From NCBI RefSeq assembly GCF_014336955.1, contig NZ_QRAI01000001.1:558001-622000 (forward strand): a stretch of DNA of 64,000 nt. The letters are read 5' to 3'. Position numbers and translations under genes: made by a program. This DNA is from Saccharophagus sp. K07. Lineage in GTDB: Bacteria; Pseudomonadota; Gammaproteobacteria; Pseudomonadales; Cellvibrionaceae. The notes beneath the pieces were generated by a model. The model was not told the DNA's origin. It made no database searches and saw only the letters and a program-made list of their open reading frames with translations. Shown piece after piece: positions 1 through 8,786 of the stretch. Position 1 is the first letter of the stretch; every line of letters starts with the position of its first letter.

Positions 1-757
1 GTTCGGCTTTTTCCGCTTGCCCGGAATTAAACGCGAGTGAGGCCGCTAAAGTTGCGGACTCCGCTGTTAACGCATTTTTCGTGAGTGTGTCCAATGCATC
101 GTTATAGCGTTCATTTTCAATCAATCGTTCGATTGCTGGTGAAGTTGCTTGAGCGAGAAGAGGGGGGTAATACAAGATCCACTCGGCGGCATCGCGCACG
201 CGAATGGTTTGTGCAGGACTTGGTGCGGTTGTGGCCGTCGCCGAGGTTTGCATTCCGTCTGCCAATTGAATTTCGCCAAACTCGTTATTTACCCGAACAT
301 TACCTTCCAACACTGCAACGCGGTTGCTGGTGCTTGCCGCGCTGACAATAAATTCGGTTCCGTCGACAGCAGCGTTTAAATAGGGAGCTTTAATGGTGAA
401 CTGTTTGGATGTGCGAGATAAAAAATGGGCTGCTCCTTCCACCAATTCCAGCCAAAATCCGCGATCTTCCGGTAGCAGGGTAATTACTGAATTTTCCTGC
501 AGACGCAACAGAGTATCGTTTGCCAGTCGCAGCACAGCTCTTTGGGTTAAAACGCGCACACGATCGCCGTAGCAGAATGGCGTTCCAGATGGCGCATTGG
601 CCCAGGTTTGTTCCTGTGGAGATTGCCATTCGACCAAACCCTCTGCACTTTCTAAGGTTGCGGCAGGGTTATCGCAGCGGGCGTTAGCGTAACTCGAATA
701 AAATAATAAAATTCCGAAAGTCAGAGCGGCGGGAAAGTTGGGGCGACTTGCGTTCAT
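1..757 (-). CDS. FecR-domain periplasmic protein (3' end cut by window edge)
   Basis: About 252 residues are visible. Translation from the ATG at 757 begins MNASRPNFPAALTFG, with a hydrophobic signal peptide ending near SYANA. A FecR-like beta-sheet domain follows at about residues 45-160 (key stretches RLANDTLLRLQENS, VEGAAHFLSR, VDGTEFIV and VLEGNVRV). The visible C-terminal part is helical and TPR-like (IENERYNDALDTL). FecR domains are found in periplasmic or exported sensory and scaffold proteins; this one lacks an N-terminal anti-sigma segment, so it is not a classical FecR anti-sigma regulator. A GGAGAG ribosome site lies just before the ATG. The gene starts 27 bp after the stop of the CHASE2 cyclase gene on the same strand, so the two are probably one operon. 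FecR proteins are often neighbours of CHASE2 cyclases. The reading frame stays open to base 1 and the end of the gene lies outside the window. Confidence 0.85.
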   Translation of the reverse strand, partial: MNASRPNFPAALTFGILLFYSSYANARCDNPAATLESAEGLVEWQSPQEQTWANAPSGTPFCYGDRVRVLTQRAVLRLANDTLLRLQENSVITLLPEDRGFWLELVEGAAHFLSRTSKQFTIKAPYLNAAVDGTEFIVSAASTSNRVAVLEGNVRVNNEFGEIQLADGMQTSATATTAPSPAQTIRVRDAAEWILYYPPLLAQATSPAIERLIENERYNDALDTLTKNALTAESATLAASLAFNSGQAEKAE

Positions 758-784
758 GGAACTCTCCTGATCCAAACAGCATTA

Positions 785-2881
785 TTAGTTTCGGGCGCTT
801 AGCTCCTCTCGACACGCGTTAGCAAAGTATAAGCTCGGACCATCAGCATATGCGTCTGCTATTTGCGCGAATTGCGCCAAAGCCAATCCAAAGTGGCGAT
901 TTTCATAAAGTTCGTACGCCTGTTTAAAGCGAACATCTAAATCGGTAGGCGTATCTGCGTAGGTATATAGTGCAACTGGAACGGCTTTATTGCGCAGTGA
1001 AAAATTACCCAAAAAACGTAGCTTCACGTCATTTAAATGATTTGCAACAGGTGCGGAACATAATATCCGTGTTTTGAGCTGTCTGTTCAAATGCTCGATG
1101 CGAGACGCGGTATTAATCATATCGCCAACTGGCGAATACTCAAAATGTCCGAAGTGGCCGAGATTGCCAAGCGAAAATTGGCCGCCATGAAGACCGAAGC
1201 AAGTCGGCAGTTTTTCAGTCAAGTCGGGCTCTTGTTCTAATCTTTTTTGTATGTCGTGTACTGCAAGTAGTGCTGATTTGCACATGTTGTCGTCGATTTC
1301 CGATCCGGTCCACAGCGCCAACATACCGTCGCCCACCAAATTGCCGATAAAGCCACCGTGCTCTTCTACGGTTTGAATTAAAACCGCGTAATAACGATTC
1401 ATTAACGCATGCAATTCTATTGGGGAAATAGTCTCTGCCAAGCGTGTGTAGCCTTGCACATCGGTCAGCAGACAAACGCCCTGGACAAGTTGCCGTTGTT
1501 GCTCGAGTCGACTGAAGTCGCGACTTAATTTATGCGCCGCTTCGGTTGGTAAATATTGGGTGAGCATATAACGGATTTCCTGCTCTCGCTTTTTCTGCTG
1601 CAGGTAATGCCATGTCCACATAATGCTATTGCTCAACAGCAACGCAATAAAAGGTATAACGATGGGTAGCCATACAAAGTAATTGAGAAACAGGCGATAT
1701 GAGATGACTAAATAAGCACCTGCCGCGAGGAACTGAATTATTAGGCACACAGGGGCGGAAAATTGATGTGCCAAAATTGCAATTGCTGCGAATACCAATG
1801 CTAAACCGAGCATCCAGTAATGACTGGGCGGCTTCAAATAGTTGTTTTGTAGCAGATTGGCGAGCACGGTTGCGGATATTTCGACACCACTGATATCTAC
1901 GCCGCGCCGGTCGCTGAATACGGTGCGGTAAGCGTCCATCTGCTCGGTTTGGCGAGAGTCTGAATAGCCGACATAAACCACTTTGTTGTGAAATTGTTGG
2001 CGCATTTCCTCTTTGGTCATTTGCAGCGCCCGGTCGATCGGAACGGTGGAGAAGGTTTCCGCAGGCCCGTAGAAATTGATCGGCATAGGGTTGGGTAAAT
2101 GCAATCGGACGAGCAAGTCTTTTTCTTCAGTGGATAAGGTGGGCACTGTAGATACGGGCCATATCTCCCCTAAGAGTCGAGCCCACTCGCTTAATTTTTC
2201 TGGTGCTTGCTGTTCTGGTCTTAGCTTGTCCCACAGACTTTGTCTAACTGCTTCGGGCTGCAGCGCCAAAAATGCGAGCAGTGGTTGTGTAGCTTCTTTC
2301 CCCTTTGTAAGTTCAGTGAATAAATAGGCGTGGGTGACTTCAGCCGGATACTTGGGTAAAACAAAGCTGCCGGACGCTAATGCATGCTGTGTGAATCTCT
2401 GCAGCGGGGCGATTTCTTCTTCAATATCGGCAAGACCTTTGCCGAGATTGATTTGATGTCGGCGCAGATATTTGAATAACAGCACCTTGCCGTTATTTCG
2501 TAAAGCATTTTCGAGAGCTGCATCTTCCTCCTCGCGCCGAGCATCTTTAAAAGCAATGTCCATAACGATCAGGCGCACTTGAGCCTGTGTAAGGCGATCG
2601 ATCAGGGCTGCATAAATATCGCGCGACCAACTGCTGGTCTGGCGGGAGAGGTTCATGTTTTCACCGGCTGCGGAATTAATTCCGATAATCCGAATATCGG
2701 ATGGCGGCGTTATTGGTCCCCGCAGATGAAAAAGCCAGTGCAACCCGGTTTTTTGTTCGACCTTAACAGCATAAGATGACAGGCAGACGCAGAGGAGCAG
2801 CAACATCAGCGTTAAGGATGCCAACCACCAATAGCGGTGATGGTGGTGTATTACGGGTGCTCTGCTTGCGCTATGTGGCAT
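785..2881 (-). CDS. CHASE2-domain class III adenylate/guanylate cyclase
   Basis: This is a 698-residue membrane cyclase. There is one membrane segment at about 18-38, an extracytoplasmic CHASE2 sensor domain at about 40-350 (IRIIGINSAA, RLIVMDIAF, VVYVGYSD), three membrane helices at about 355-420, a short linker helix, and a class III cyclase domain at about 467-640. Both metal-binding aspartates are present (LLTDVQGYT and NLVGDGM), as are the transition-state Asn and Arg in INTASRIE. The lysine that normally precedes the second metal Asp by four residues (KxxGD) is Asn here (NLVGD), so the substrate cannot be assumed to be ATP. The C-terminal tail (FKQAYELYENRHFGLALAQF) looks TPR-like. The gene is divergent from a CRP-like regulator with only 51 bp between start codons, and is followed by the fecR-like gene. 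The natural reading is that the cyclase makes the ligand for that regulator. Confidence 0.9.
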   Translation of the reverse strand: MPHSASRAPVIHHHHRYWWLASLTLMLLLLCVCLSSYAVKVEQKTGLHWLFHLRGPITPPSDIRIIGINSAAGENMNLSRQTSSWSRDIYAALIDRLTQAQVRLIVMDIAFKDARREEEDAALENALRNNGKVLLFKYLRRHQINLGKGLADIEEEIAPLQRFTQHALASGSFVLPKYPAEVTHAYLFTELTKGKEATQPLLAFLALQPEAVRQSLWDKLRPEQQAPEKLSEWARLLGEIWPVSTVPTLSTEEKDLLVRLHLPNPMPINFYGPAETFSTVPIDRALQMTKEEMRQQFHNKVVYVGYSDSRQTEQMDAYRTVFSDRRGVDISGVEISATVLANLLQNNYLKPPSHYWMLGLALVFAAIAILAHQFSAPVCLIIQFLAAGAYLVISYRLFLNYFVWLPIVIPFIALLLSNSIMWTWHYLQQKKREQEIRYMLTQYLPTEAAHKLSRDFSRLEQQRQLVQGVCLLTDVQGYTRLAETISPIELHALMNRYYAVLIQTVEEHGGFIGNLVGDGMLALWTGSEIDDNMCKSALLAVHDIQKRLEQEPDLTEKLPTCFGLHGGQFSLGNLGHFGHFEYSPVGDMINTASRIEHLNRQLKTRILCSAPVANHLNDVKLRFLGNFSLRNKAVPVALYTYADTPTDLDVRFKQAYELYENRHFGLALAQFAQIADAYADGPSLYFANACREELSARN

Positions 2882-2932
2882 GGTATCCGTGCCTGACCAT
2901 AAAAAGAACGATTATCAAAAGAGAGTCCATCC

Positions 2933-3568
2933 ATGCTTGAAAAAGTTAGCCTGTTCTCCAATATCCCGCCGGAGTGTCTGTATAAGCTGGAAAAGATTTC
3001 GAGCCTACGCAAATATCCCAAAAATACCATCCTCTTTATCGAAGGTGATGACAATTCACAATTGTTTGTAGTCAAGAAGGGATTGGTCTGCATTCATACG
3101 GATGACAACGAGGGGCGCCAATTGGTGCTTAATTATGTCGGTCCCGGAGAGTACTTTGGGGAATTGTCGTTGTTAGATGGCAAGCCGCGCTCCGCGTCCG
3201 CAACCACTGTCGAAGACAGCAACCTGTTAACTATATCGCGGGAGAATTTCCGCGGATTTATGCAGGAGTATCCCGAGCTATATGAAGTGCTTATGGTAGA
3301 GCTGGCAAACCGCATTCGCTCTCTGACCGAAAACGTAAAGGATATGGCGTTATTGGATGTTTATGGCCGTGTGGCCCATACGCTGGAGCGGCTGTGTAAT
3401 CCCGAGGTGGAGATATCACCCAAACTGACCCATCAGGACATTGCCAACATGGTTGGCGCTTCGCGGGAAATGGTGAGTCGGGTGATGAAGGAGTTGGTAT
3501 TGGGCGGCTATATCGAAATCCAGCAGAAGCAGATTCGGATTGTGAAGTCATTCCCCAAAAACTGGTAA
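2933..3568 (+). CDS. CRP/FNR-family cyclic-nucleotide-dependent transcription regulator
   Basis: The product is 211 residues, the usual length for CRP. The N-terminal cyclic-nucleotide-binding domain (about 10-125) has an intact phosphate-binding cassette (FGELSLLDGKPRSA) with the Glu, Arg and Ser used by E. coli CRP to hold cAMP. A long dimer helix follows, then a winged helix-turn-helix at about 165-205. Its recognition helix, SREMVSRVMKEL, keeps the Arg, Glu and Arg that read the TGTGA half-site in E. coli CRP. It therefore probably binds a CRP-like operator when loaded with a cyclic nucleotide. It lacks the N-terminal cysteines of FNR. The ATG at 2933 is preceded by an AAGAGAG ribosome site. 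Its divergent neighbour is a CHASE2 nucleotide cyclase, an obvious candidate source of its ligand. Whether this is the main CRP/Vfr protein of the cell or a local paralogue cannot be decided here. Confidence 0.9.
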   Translation: MLEKVSLFSNIPPECLYKLEKISSLRKYPKNTILFIEGDDNSQLFVVKKGLVCIHTDDNEGRQLVLNYVGPGEYFGELSLLDGKPRSASATTVEDSNLLTISRENFRGFMQEYPELYEVLMVELANRIRSLTENVKDMALLDVYGRVAHTLERLCNPEVEISPKLTHQDIANMVGASREMVSRVMKELVLGGYIEIQQKQIRIVKSFPKNW

Positions 3569-3688
3569 AACTGATTCATTCGTGTTCAATACCTGTCTTT
3601 ACGCTCAGCTTTCGTTAAGGTTTATAACTGCATTCTAGGTTCAACGCCCGGGAAACGGGCACTTCAACTGGAAACCTGTAGGGTGGTT

Positions 3689-4642
3689 ATGAACAAACAG
3701 CTCATTATCGGATTGTGTATAGGCGGGTTGGTGGCGACGGCTGGCGGGGCGTTGGCTTTGAAGGATTCGTCACCCAAGGCGGCTGACATAGTATCGATCA
3801 AGCCAATTACGGCAGCGATGGAACAGGAGTACGCTCAGGTCGTGAATATTATCGAAGTGGCTGATCCAAATGGCCCTCGGTTTGCCGCGGTGGTGGATGT
3901 ACAGCCGGTTACTCAGCGAGGCAGGGATGAAGAAATCTGCGAAACAGTTACGGTAACTCACCAAGCGCCGGTCAAAGATGAAAATCAGATTGCTGGCACA
4001 GCTGCGGGAGCAGTCATTGGCGGCGTGCTGGGTAATCAAGTTGGCGGTGGCAACGGCAAAAAAGTGGCGACCGTTGCCGGCGCCGTGGTCGGCGGGATTA
4101 TCGGCAAAAACGTCCAGGCGAATCACCAAGCCAAACAAACTTACGAAACAACCGAACGTCAATGCTGGATAGAGCCTGGGCAAGACAAAGTTGTCGGCTA
4201 CGACGTGACCTACCAAATTGACGGACAGTCCGCGCTGGTGCGCATGGGCTACAATCCAGGCAAAGAGCTCCCTGTTGTGGGAGGGGAAGTGGTTACCGAT
4301 AAAGCTGAAATTAAACGTCTGAGCAGCAATAAAGCGCCTACCAGCTATGAAGTCTTCTATGTATACGGCGCGACAGAAAGCAGCATCCTGATGCCCAAGG
4401 CGCCGAAAGTCGGAGACCTGCTGTTGGTGAAAGATGGGCAAGTGGTAACGGATGCAAAACGCTTGGCCGAAATTCAAGCGTCACAAAACCAAGTGGTGGC
4501 TTACCAAGTAACCTATAAGCTTGGAAATAAAGTGGCTGAAGCGCGTATGACGGAAAAACCGCAAGGTAGAGTTATCTACGTCAAAAACGGCCAAGTGATA
4601 GCTGATACAGATTTGAAAGACAAAGAAAGCGTGTCTCTCTAA
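3689..4642 (+). CDS. Glycine-zipper (17 kDa antigen-like) envelope protein
   Basis: The product is about 317 residues from the ATG at 3689 (AGGG ribosome site 5 bp upstream); an in-frame GTG at 3683 is possible but less likely. An N-terminal hydrophobic segment (LIIGLCIGGLVATAGGALAL) acts as a signal or anchor. At about residues 98-140 there is a glycine-zipper hairpin, with glycines and alanines spaced for tight helix packing (AGAVIGGVLGNQVGGG and AGAVVGGIIGKNV), as in the Rickettsia 17 kDa surface antigen family. The rest is soluble, with a repeated unit: VVGYDVTYQIDGQSALVRM at about 170 resembles VVAYQVTYKLGNKVAEARM near 272, and both are followed by a DGQV or NGQV strand. A cell-envelope role is likely; the exact function is unknown. 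It stands alone between the crp-like gene and a convergent small gene. Confidence 0.8.
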   Translation: MNKQLIIGLCIGGLVATAGGALALKDSSPKAADIVSIKPITAAMEQEYAQVVNIIEVADPNGPRFAAVVDVQPVTQRGRDEEICETVTVTHQAPVKDENQIAGTAAGAVIGGVLGNQVGGGNGKKVATVAGAVVGGIIGKNVQANHQAKQTYETTERQCWIEPGQDKVVGYDVTYQIDGQSALVRMGYNPGKELPVVGGEVVTDKAEIKRLSSNKAPTSYEVFYVYGATESSILMPKAPKVGDLLLVKDGQVVTDAKRLAEIQASQNQVVAYQVTYKLGNKVAEARMTEKPQGRVIYVKNGQVIADTDLKDKESVSL

Positions 4643-4676
4643 CTCTCAGTTTCTGCAAACTTTGCTCTTCAAATTC

Positions 4677-4910
4677 CTACTCTTCACAAACAGTTAGGCC
4701 CACCTCCGGTGACATCACCGGCGGCGGGCTCTGCGTCCATCGCTGCACCATATAAGCTTGCAACCGCACGCGGGCAACTGGCGACAAGTCCAGCAGGTGC
4801 ATCACGGGTTCCGCCTTCAAATTTGTCGGGTTGATTTGCCACAAGGTGCCTTCTTTGCTGATGGCCCACAAGCTGTCGCAGTCATCTTCTGTGGCAAATT
4901 TCGGCTCCAT
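4677..4910 (-). CDS. Small hypothetical protein (77 aa)
   Basis: The reading frame starts MEPKFATEDDCDSLWAISKEG. The ATG at 4910 is preceded by a strong GGAGGAG ribosome site with good spacing, which makes it a real gene despite its size. There is no signal peptide or membrane segment. The sequence is acidic at the N-terminus and has a conserved-looking central stretch (GTLWQINPTNLKAEPVMHLL). I do not recognise the family. It is convergent with the glycine-zipper gene (34 bp between stop codons) and divergent from the XRE regulator 200 bp away, which could control it. Confidence 0.6.
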   Translation of the reverse strand: MEPKFATEDDCDSLWAISKEGTLWQINPTNLKAEPVMHLLDLSPVARVRLQAYMVQRWTQSPPPVMSPEVGLTVCEE

Positions 4911-5114
4911 GGAAACTCCTCCAATACCCTCTTTGATCGCATGGAAGTGTAGTGCCGCCTTGAAGTTGGCGTCTAAAATATCCTTAAAGGAGTTTAAATA
5001 AAATTTTTACTACATAAGTGCGAATCAAGGCGATGCTACTGGCGGTTTAACATGGCTGTCAAGCGCATTCATTGCGCCGATTTACCCTTTTAAGGTGGAG
5101 TCTTCCAACACAGC

Positions 5115-5498
5115 ATGGCCAAACCCCTAGTAGATGAGCTGGATCGCCATATAGGTCAGCGTCTAAAAAAATTGCGGCAGAGAGAAGGTATTAGTGCCCA
5201 GGCTCTAGCAGAGGCAATCGAATCTACCCAGCAGCAAATCTCCCGCTACGAAAATGGCCACAACAAGCTCAGCGCCACGCAGCTTTATCGAATCGCCTGC
5301 GCCCTGGGTGTTCCCGTTTCCTGGTTCTATCAGGATTTCACACCAAGTGTTCAGGTCCGCAATCTTGCGGAGGAGCCTGCTTCCTACGAAAAAGCACAAA
5401 TCAGCGAAGGATTGGCGTCCGTCTCTCAGTTATGGCCACGGTTGAACGCCGAGCAGAGAGCAGCGGTTCTGCGTGTGATAGACGCCTTTTTGATTTGA
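5115..5498 (+). CDS. XRE-family helix-turn-helix transcriptional regulator
   Basis: The product is 127 residues. The Cro/CI-type HTH occupies about 12-68 (IGQRLKKLRQREGISAQALA, STQQQISRYENG, LYRIACALGVPVSWFYQDF). The C-terminal 55 residues are a short helical tail (LWPRLNAEQRAAVLRVIDAF), as in small proteobacterial XRE regulators that bind DNA as dimers. There is no peptidase or cupin domain. The gene is divergent from the 77-residue hypothetical gene and convergent with ald, from which it is separated by a shared terminator hairpin. A GGTGGAG motif lies rather far upstream of the ATG (14 bp). The target is not evident from context. Confidence 0.85.
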   Translation: MAKPLVDELDRHIGQRLKKLRQREGISAQALAEAIESTQQQISRYENGHNKLSATQLYRIACALGVPVSWFYQDFTPSVQVRNLAEEPASYEKAQISEGLASVSQLWPRLNAEQRAAVLRVIDAFLI

Positions 5499-5499
5499 C

Positions 5500-5530
5500 G
5501 AAACCGCAGCGTGCCGCGGTTTCTATCTTT
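5500..5530. terminator. Bidirectional terminator hairpin between XRE gene and ald
   Basis: GAAACCGC (5500-5507) and GCGGTTTC (5516-5523) form a perfect 8-bp stem with an 8-nt loop, followed on the plus strand by TATCTTT. It sits exactly between two convergent stop codons and overlaps the last bases of ald. Confidence 0.75.
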
Positions 5531-6638
5531 AAATGAGTGATAGTGGGTCGTAATAGGAGATTCCCAGCGCGTCCGCTACTGCTTTATGCACGATTTTCCC
5601 TTTCAGCACATTAACTCCGTTAAGTAATCCGGGATGTGTGCGGCATGCATCAACGCCAGCATTCGCTAACAGCTGTATGTAGGGCAGGGTAGCGTTGGTG
5701 AGCGCAATGGTGGAGGTGCGAGGGACAGCGCCGGGCATATTGGAAACGCAGTAATGAACTATGCCGTCGACTATATAAGTGGAATTTTGGTGAGTGGTCG
5801 GCTGGCTGGTGGCAAAGCAGCCGCCTTGGTCTATGGCGACATCCACCATCACAGAGCCCGGTCGCATCAGTTTCAGCATATCGCGCGTCACCAGCTTGGG
5901 CGCCGTGGCGCCGGGTATCAACACTGCGCCTATAAGAGCATCCGCTCCTGTCAAAGCTTGCTCTATGTTTTCGAGATTGGAATACAGGGTGGTTACGCGT
6001 CCTTGAAAGACGTCGTCTATATGTCGGAGCCGTCCGAGCGCTTTATCCAATACAGTGACCTTGGCTCCAAAACCCAAGGCGACTCGGGCCGCATTCATGC
6101 CGACCACCCCGCCGCCCAGCACCACCACTTTTCCAGGTTCTACCCCGGGGACACCTCCGAGTAAAACTCCGGAACCGCCAGCGGATTTTTCCAGGCTTTT
6201 GGCCGCCGCTTGAATCGCTAACCGACCTGCAACTTCACTCATTGGAGCCAGCAGAGGAAGTCCGCCATTGGGATCTGTGACAGTCTCGTAGGCGATTGCG
6301 GTGGCACCGCTGGCGAGTAGGTTGCGGGCCTGGGCTGGATCAGGGGCTAGGTGGAGGTAGGTAAACAAAATATGATGCGGGCGCAGGCGGCGGATTTCCT
6401 CGGCCTGGGGTTCCTTAACTTTGATGATCAATGTGCTCTGGGCAAATACTTCTTCCGCATCATTGGCTAGCTGGCCTCCCGCACGTTCGTATTCTTCATC
6501 CGTAAATCCTGCACCTGCACCAGCTCCGGCTTGCACAATTACTTGATGCCCCGCTCGAACCAGTTCCCTGACACAGCCGGGCGTCAAACCTGCCCGGTGT
6601 TCTTGTGGTTTGATTTCAGTGGGTACTCCAATCTGCAT
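5529..6638 (-). CDS. ald: Alanine dehydrogenase
   Basis: The product is 369 residues, standard length for NAD-dependent L-alanine dehydrogenase (L-alanine + NAD+ + H2O to pyruvate + NH4+ + NADH). The N-terminal substrate domain begins [20 protein letters not shown]. The catalytic lysine lies in IIKVKEPQ and the catalytic histidine in [10 protein letters not shown]. The NAD-binding Rossmann fold is [20 protein letters not shown] followed by KVTVLDK. The nicotinamide-side motif [13 protein letters not shown] and the C-terminal [14 protein letters not shown] are typical. The ATG at 6638 has a GGGGG ribosome site and lies 15 bp after the stop of the LysR gene on the same strand, so the regulator and ald may be co-transcribed. 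The enzyme links amino-acid catabolism to NADH and ammonium balance. Confidence 0.95.
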   Translation of the reverse strand: MQIGVPTEIKPQEHRAGLTPGCVRELVRAGHQVIVQAGAGAGAGFTDEEYERAGGQLANDAEEVFAQSTLIIKVKEPQAEEIRRLRPHHILFTYLHLAPDPAQARNLLASGATAIAYETVTDPNGGLPLLAPMSEVAGRLAIQAAAKSLEKSAGGSGVLLGGVPGVEPGKVVVLGGGVVGMNAARVALGFGAKVTVLDKALGRLRHIDDVFQGRVTTLYSNLENIEQALTGADALIGAVLIPGATAPKLVTRDMLKLMRPGSVMVDVAIDQGGCFATSQPTTHQNSTYIVDGIVHYCVSNMPGAVPRTSTIALTNATLPYIQLLANAGVDACRTHPGLLNGVNVLKGKIVHKAVADALGISYYDPLSLI

Positions 6639-6653
6639 ATAGCCCCCGAATGC

Positions 6654-7541
6654 TTAGGGTGTTAACGAGCGAATTCCGCAGAGTTCCAACCAGCGCAAAA
6701 GTCCAGCGCTGCGATATTTATGTTTGTGTAATGCCGCGTAGAACATGCGGCGAAAATCCCGGTAGGGAACTGGCAGGGGCACCAGTGAGCCACGGTGGAA
6801 AGCGTCTTTCAGAGAAATATGCGACAAGCAGGAAATACCCAAATCGCTTTCCACCGCGCGCTTGATGCCTTCTGTATGCTCCAACTCCAACAAAATATTC
6901 AGGTGGGGAAGCAGGCCGCGCATTGCTCGCTCAAATGCTTGGCGGGTGCCGGAGCCCGGTTCCCGCAAAATCCAATTGGCGGAAATCAGGTCTTGATCCG
7001 TCAGGGTTTGTTTTTGTGCCAGGGGATGCCGAGGCGAACAGAAACACACTAATTCATCTTCGCGCCAGGGGATGATCTCCAGTTCCGCATGGTGATATTC
7101 GCCTTCGATCATGCCTATATCTATATCGAAGTTCAGCAGTTTTTCCGCAATGGCTTGAGTATTCGCAACCACCAAGCTTACCCCCGCGCCCGGACTCTGC
7201 ATAAATTGGCTGATCAAGGGCACGGCTAGGTAGTTGCCGATGGTCAGGGTGGCGCCAACCTTGATTTTGCCTACCTCTTTGTGGCGTTTGAGGTCCATCT
7301 CCAGTTCTTGCGCCATGGCCAGCAGGGCCTCCGCTTTGGGGCGCAGCAAACGGCCGAGTTCGTTGGTTTGCAGGCGTTTGCCGACGCGGTCAAACAACTG
7401 GACGTCGTATTGAGTTTCCAAATCCTTAAGCGCACCGCTGCATGCAGATTGGGACATGGAAAGATAATCTGCGGCTTTAGTGACATTCTCGAAATGCGCA
7501 ACGGCGAGGAAGACCTGGAGTTGGCGCAGAGTGTAGTGCAT
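6654..7541 (-). CDS. LysR-family regulator, FinR-like
   Basis: The product is 295 residues with the LysR layout: winged HTH at about 3-60 (LRQLQVFLAVAHFENVTKAA, MSQSACSGALKDLE) and a periplasmic-binding-protein-like effector domain at about 90-290 (KIKVGATLTIGNYLAVPLI, REPGSGTRQAFE, GISCLSHISLKDA). A GGAG ribosome site precedes the ATG. It is divergent from fpr, the arrangement of finR and fprA in Pseudomonas, where FinR is needed for induction of ferredoxin-NADP reductase under oxidative stress. By that analogy it probably activates fpr from the 194-bp intergenic region. It lies 15 bp upstream of ald in the same direction. Assignment as FinR rests on context more than on sequence detail, so the symbol is left blank. 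Confidence 0.85.
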   Translation of the reverse strand: MHYTLRQLQVFLAVAHFENVTKAADYLSMSQSACSGALKDLETQYDVQLFDRVGKRLQTNELGRLLRPKAEALLAMAQELEMDLKRHKEVGKIKVGATLTIGNYLAVPLISQFMQSPGAGVSLVVANTQAIAEKLLNFDIDIGMIEGEYHHAELEIIPWREDELVCFCSPRHPLAQKQTLTDQDLISANWILREPGSGTRQAFERAMRGLLPHLNILLELEHTEGIKRAVESDLGISCLSHISLKDAFHRGSLVPLPVPYRDFRRMFYAALHKHKYRSAGLLRWLELCGIRSLTP

Positions 7542-7633
7542 GGGAACACTCCAGAAAATTGAAGTCCTAACTTGTTATGGGGTGGGTGAATGCAACCTGC
7601 TAATGTTTGAGGTCAATCAGCAGTTATTGGTTC

Positions 7634-7676
7634 AGCCGATTTGAAATATTTGAATTAGCCGATTTACCTATATAGT
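7634..7676 (+). promoter_or_regulatory. Candidate fpr promoter and LysR-regulator binding repeats
   Basis: The 9-bp direct repeat AGCCGATTT occurs at 7634-7642 and 7657-7665, 23 bp apart, so both copies lie on nearly the same helix face. A -10-like TATAGT follows at 7671-7676, with a weak -35 (TTTGAA) around 7649. The fpr ATG is 60 bp downstream. The position suits a LysR activator. The assignment is by inspection only. Confidence 0.4.
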
Positions 7677-7735
7677 AGACGTCCATTAGCCTAGCGACAA
7701 ATTTACCCTTCCTCGCTGTTTATCCTGGACGACCC

Positions 7736-8512
7736 ATGAGCAATCTGCTGACCGAAACCGTCATTGACGTACATCATTGGAACGATTCTCTATTTACCTT
7801 CCGCACGACTCGGAACTCCGGTTTTCGGTTTCGCAATGGGCACTTCACCATGATTGGTCTGCCGCTGGAGAACGGGCGCCCCTTGTTGCGGGCCTACTCC
7901 ATTACCAGTGCGAATTATGAAGATCATTTGGAGTTCTTCAGCATCAAAGTGCAGGATGGCCCGCTGACATCGCGTCTGCAAAAAATCAAACCGGGTGATT
8001 CTGTTTTGGTAAACAGCAAATCGACCGGCACTCTGGTTCCGGACCATCTGCTGCCTGGCAAACATCTTTACCTGTTAAGCACAGGAACTGGTCTGGCTCC
8101 GTTTTTGAGCATCATCAAAGATCCGGAAATTTACGAGCTCTACGACAAAATCATTCTGACCCACGGAGTTCGACAGGTGAACGATCTGGCGTATCAGGAG
8201 TTCATCGAGAAGGAATTACCGCAACAGGAATTTCTCGGTGAGGTAGTGCGGGAAAAACTGATTTACTACCCGACCGTAACGCGTGAGCCGTTCCGCAACC
8301 AGGGACGCCTGACCGATTTGTTGGTGTCCGGTAAATTGACCAGCGATATAGGTTTGCCGCAAATCAACACCGAGACTGATCGTTTTATGCTGTGCGGAAG
8401 TCCTTCTATGCTGAAGGAAACTTGCGCGATATTGAACCAGCGTGGCTTCCAAGAAGTGCGTCACGGTGAGTCCGGTCACTATGTCATAGAACGAGCGTTT
8501 GTAGAGCAATAA
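7736..8512 (+). CDS. fpr: Ferredoxin-NADP(+) reductase
   Basis: The product is 258 residues, the length of bacterial subclass I Fpr/FprA in Pseudomonas. The FAD domain is at about 1-100 with the FAD motif RAYSITSANYEDHLEF and the phosphate-binding DGPLTSRL. The NADP domain is at about 105-258 with LLSTGTGLAPFLSI, LTHGVR, MLCGSPSMLKE and the C-terminal extension HYVIERAFVEQ. It exchanges electrons between NADPH and ferredoxin or flavodoxin, and in pseudomonads it supports iron-sulfur repair and oxidative stress resistance. It is divergent from the FinR-like regulator and is followed by a strong intrinsic terminator, so it is monocistronic. Confidence 0.95.
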   Translation: MSNLLTETVIDVHHWNDSLFTFRTTRNSGFRFRNGHFTMIGLPLENGRPLLRAYSITSANYEDHLEFFSIKVQDGPLTSRLQKIKPGDSVLVNSKSTGTLVPDHLLPGKHLYLLSTGTGLAPFLSIIKDPEIYELYDKIILTHGVRQVNDLAYQEFIEKELPQQEFLGEVVREKLIYYPTVTREPFRNQGRLTDLLVSGKLTSDIGLPQINTETDRFMLCGSPSMLKETCAILNQRGFQEVRHGESGHYVIERAFVEQ

Positions 8513-8535
8513 TCTGCTCATTTCCATTCATAATG

Positions 8536-8562
8536 AAAGGGTCCTTCAGGACCCTTTTTTAT
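8536..8562 (+). terminator. Intrinsic terminator of fpr
   Basis: AAAGGGTCCT (8536-8545), a short TC loop and AGGACCCTTTTTT form a GC-rich stem followed by a T run (8555-8560). It lies 24 bp after the fpr stop codon. Confidence 0.9.
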
Positions 8563-8786
8563 TTGTGCATCGCTCATTCAAATGTTTGTAAACATTTACT
8601 TATTTTTTGTATTGATATAGGGTGCCGTCCTCTAAGAAGAGGGTAAAATGGTGAACCTGTTACCATTTTGCGATTTTCCAATTTTGCAATCTCAATAATA
8701 ACGATGCGCCACTTGCGATCCGCCAGCGAGGAAATGGGCGCGCCCAGTTGTCATATTCATATCGAGATCTTCCAGCGGAGACATCT

